Assembly: GCA_905234695.1 (NCBI GenBank)
Contig: CAJOHZ010000016.1
Location: forward strand, 1-51,830
Source: an uncultured Bacteroidales bacterium
GTDB lineage: Bacteria; Bacteroidota; Bacteroidia; Bacteroidales; P3
DNA: 51,830 nt
Direction: 5' to 3'
The notes beneath the pieces were generated by a model. It was not told where the DNA came from. It ran no database searches and saw nothing but the letters and a program-made list of their open reading frames with translations. Of this stretch, positions 50,327 through 51,830 are shown piece after piece; within the stretch, counting starts at the first letter, position 1; each line of letters opens with the position of its first letter. Made by a program: the position numbers and the translations under genes.

Positions 50327-51385
50327 ATGAAGGCGCTTTTGTATGAATATGCAAAGAACGAATGTGATGTGTTTACTCACATTGACGATGCTAATAAAGA
50401 ACATTGTTATAGGTGCATTGAGTGTGGAGAACCGTTGATTATTAAAGATGGCTCAAAAAAAAGAAAGCATTTCGCACATAAGCGCAATTCAAATTGTGAT
50501 GGTGAGAGTTACATACATAAGATTTGGAAAAAACGCATAGAGGACAAATTTTATTGTTATTCTCCATTCATCATTAAATACGTTGTTGGTACACCTTGTA
50601 AAGAAGAGACAACATGTTTGATAAAAAAGAAGAGTTCAGATTTGAAATGCAATAAGCTTTATGTAAAAGAAGTTGATTTGAAACAAGAATATGATACTTG
50701 CGAGGAGGAGGTTGAGTACAAAGGTTTCGTTGGTGATATAGTGTTGAAAGATAGCAAGAGACCCGAAAAAGAGCCTTTGTTTATAGAAATTGACTACACA
50801 CATCCTTGCGATGAAGAAAAAATTGCATCTGGAATAAGAATAATTGAGTTCAAAGTCGAAGATGATAGGAAAAAAACAATTAATTTGTTTGAAATCGGCA
50901 AAGTAAATTTAAAAATCGGCAAAGGCGTTGGAAATCCATACGATATGAAACACTTACCTGATGTGAGGTTTTATAATTTCGATAGACTACCTTATCCAAC
51001 AATAGGAGTGTATTCGTTTATACGCAATAATGGCGGTCAATGTGAGATGCTATATTCTAATGGAGGCACTTGTAAAGAAAACTTACATAAAAATGAGAAT
51101 GCAACATTTGAAGTTGCAATAGCTGATGACATTGTAAAATCAAGAGGAGATAATTATTACATTGAAGCAATATTGGCCTTCGCAGCATTGAACAATCACA
51201 TTGTGTGGGACTGTCGATTATGCTATAAGAAGATATATCAAGACATATTTCATAGAAGATGCCCTGCAATGACAGAAAAAGAATTTGCTTCAGCTCAGCA
51301 ATGTCGTAGTTATCAAATAAGACAATTAGATGTACGTAGAATGTCAGACAGATTAAAGGGGATTCCCTATACAGTAACAACGTAG
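50327..51385 (+). CDS. CoiA-like competence/nuclease family protein
   Basis: 352 aa. The N-terminal zinc-finger-like region CYRCIECGEPLIIKDGSKKRKHFAHK (Cys30, Cys33, His51) and the following ESYIHKIWKKRIE match the CoiA N-terminus (a GEPL..G..R..HFAH pattern). A PD-(D/E)XK-type nuclease core is suggested by FVGDIVL (Asp137) and LFIEIDYTHP (Glu154, Asp156). CoiA is needed for natural transformation in Firmicutes; CoiA-like nucleases also occur in mobile or defence loci. This gene is clearly more AT-rich than the neighbouring chromosomal genes, which together with its location beside phage-type genes suggests horizontal transfer. The C-terminal 150 residues have further Cys pairs (LCYKKIYQDIFHRRCP) but no motif I can name. 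Confidence 0.75.
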   Translation: MKALLYEYAKNECDVFTHIDDANKEHCYRCIECGEPLIIKDGSKKRKHFAHKRNSNCDGESYIHKIWKKRIEDKFYCYSPFIIKYVVGTPCKEETTCLIKKKSSDLKCNKLYVKEVDLKQEYDTCEEEVEYKGFVGDIVLKDSKRPEKEPLFIEIDYTHPCDEEKIASGIRIIEFKVEDDRKKTINLFEIGKVNLKIGKGVGNPYDMKHLPDVRFYNFDRLPYPTIGVYSFIRNNGGQCEMLYSNGGTCKENLHKNENATFEVAIADDIVKSRGDNYYIEAILAFAALNNHIVWDCRLCYKKIYQDIFHRRCPAMTEKEFASAQQCRSYQIRQLDVRRMSDRLKGIPYTVTT

Positions 51386-51643
51386 CGATTCATTCAAAGA
51401 AAGCAATAATATTCTCCAAAAAGTGTTAAATATAGGTTTGGAAGAAATGAAAAAGAATTGAGAGATTTGAAAGGGCACACAAAAGGGCACACAAAAAGAA
51501 AAAAAACAATACAAAAACAAAGCAACTACCTGTTATACAAAGTAATAAAAATGCGCACAAAAGGGCGCGCAAAATTTATAAAACAAATATCATAGAGCAA
51601 AATTAATACACATAAATATTAATCCTTAAACGTTTAAGCAATT
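51386..51643. other. AT-rich leader/junction before nifJ with short repeats
   Basis: No gene recognised. The 12-mer AAAGGGCACACA occurs twice in tandem (51470-51481, 51482-51493) and once more with two changes (51560-51571). TAGGTTTG at 51433-51440 fits the -7 consensus but lies far from the nifJ start. A perfect 14-bp palindrome sits at 51625-51638. One open frame reads RDLKGHTKGHTKRKKT to a stop at 51596 but has no start codon. Confidence 0.55.
51625..51638. promoter_or_regulatory. Perfect palindrome CTTAAACGTTTAAG before nifJ
   Basis: A 14-bp perfect palindrome ends 5 bp before the nifJ ATG. Its position suggests an operator for a dimeric regulator or a translation-start hairpin; neither is shown. 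Confidence 0.5.
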
Positions 51644-51703
51644 ATGGCAAAAGAAAAAAAGTTTATGACTTGTGACGGCGTTAAAGGTTTGATAATTGTT
51701 TGA
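51644..51703 (+). pseudogene. nifJ: Pyruvate:ferredoxin oxidoreductase, first codons only (disrupted)
   Basis: The frame reads MAKEKKFMTCDGVKGLIIV and stops. The first 12 residues match the Bacteroidota NifJ/PFOR start (MAKEKKF(I)TCDGN...), an enzyme of about 1190 residues that converts pyruvate to acetyl-CoA with reduction of ferredoxin. After residue 12 the sequence diverges and is followed by purine-rich repeats to the window end. This may be a true disruption of a central-metabolism gene, or a misassembly at a repeat-rich contig end. Confidence 0.6.
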
Positions 51704-51830
51704 TAGAGAGGAAAGAGAGAGTGGAGAGAGGGGGCGGCGCCAGCCGCCCACGAGAGCGCGGGGGAGAGTGAGGCGGCGCAGCCGCCGAAGAAGCGGAAGA
51801 GAAGCGGAAGAGAAGCGGAGGAGAAGCGGA
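51704..51830 (+). repeat. Purine- and GC-rich repeat tract with 11-bp units
   Basis: Two GC hairpins (GGGCGGC-GCCA-GCCGCCC at 51732-51749; GGCGGC-GCA-GCCGCC at 51772-51786) are followed by 11-bp units AAGCGGAAGAG (51791-51801, 51802-51812), AAGCGGAGGAG (51813-51823) and a partial unit at the window edge. The plus strand is almost all purine outside the hairpins. It does not resemble coding DNA. Confidence 0.7.

Noticed and set aside
51411..51596. Start-less frame ending in RDLKGHTKGHTK... as a gene
   Set aside because: No start codon, low-complexity Lys-rich content and repeat origin; it is recorded only as possible debris.

Overview
This window looks like chromosomal DNA of a Bacteroidales bacterium (Bacteroidota), probably a gut, rumen or oral-type anaerobe. 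The evidence is a type IX secretion (T9SS) gene (porZ), four proteins with T9SS type A C-terminal sorting domains or the related PorZ tail, a gingipain-like C25 protease, DUF4271 next to hemD, several Bacteroidota promoter boxes (TANNTTTG), and the first 12 codons of a Bacteroides-type pyruvate:ferredoxin oxidoreductase. The species cannot be named from sequence reading alone.

Layout. 1-567: the 5' part of an M16 zinc protease gene (minus). 568-1032: AT-rich gap with a small inverted-repeat element. 1033-7121 (plus): an Ala/Glu/Lys-repeat protein, gmk, mreC, mreD, porZ, recO. 7151-21547 (minus): two giant modular T9SS-exported surface proteins (2455 and 2201 aa), separated by a terminator and a MITE-like insertion. 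22047-27463 (plus): C25 protease, DUF4271 membrane protein, hemD, rnpA, yidD. 27512-39686 (minus): AAA-type ATPase, small membrane protein, HAD phosphatase, ribE, dipeptidyl peptidase, dolichol-phosphate-mannose-synthase-like glycosyltransferase, then a compact locus of SipW-like protease/VanZ fusion, HPr-kinase-like protein and PqqD-like protein, followed upstream by a TPR membrane protein, comM and yraN. 39808-45030 (plus): lipoprotein, PagL-like lipid A deacylase, large unknown membrane protein, ybaK, nitroreductase. 45068-47305 (minus): GH89 alpha-N-acetylglucosaminidase. 47491-51385 (plus): an accessory region with ORF6N / RhuM-PLD / ORF6N genes, a RhuM remnant, a lipoprotein and a CoiA-like nuclease. 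51644-51830: nifJ broken after about 12 codons by GC- and purine-rich repeats at the window end.

How the genes fit together. The porZ gene, the two giant fibronectin/adhesin-module proteins and the C25 protease form a T9SS-centred cell-surface neighbourhood. gmk-mreC-mreD and the hemD-rnpA-yidD block are housekeeping. PqqD-like, HPr-kinase-like and protease-VanZ genes are packed with 4-5 bp gaps and look like one functional unit, probably peptide or protein modification, with no precursor or radical SAM gene next to them. The right end is a mobile or plastic region: a duplicated ORF6N-RhuM cassette with a deletion that can be explained by microhomology, covarying palindromes inside each of those genes, and AT-rich genes beside a disrupted nifJ.

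Two repeat signals are not explained by genes. One is a dispersed family of degenerate arrays with an 8-bp period (five places, both intergenic and inside genes). The other is a pair of unrelated 11-bp tandem arrays. No rRNA, tRNA or CRISPR array was seen.
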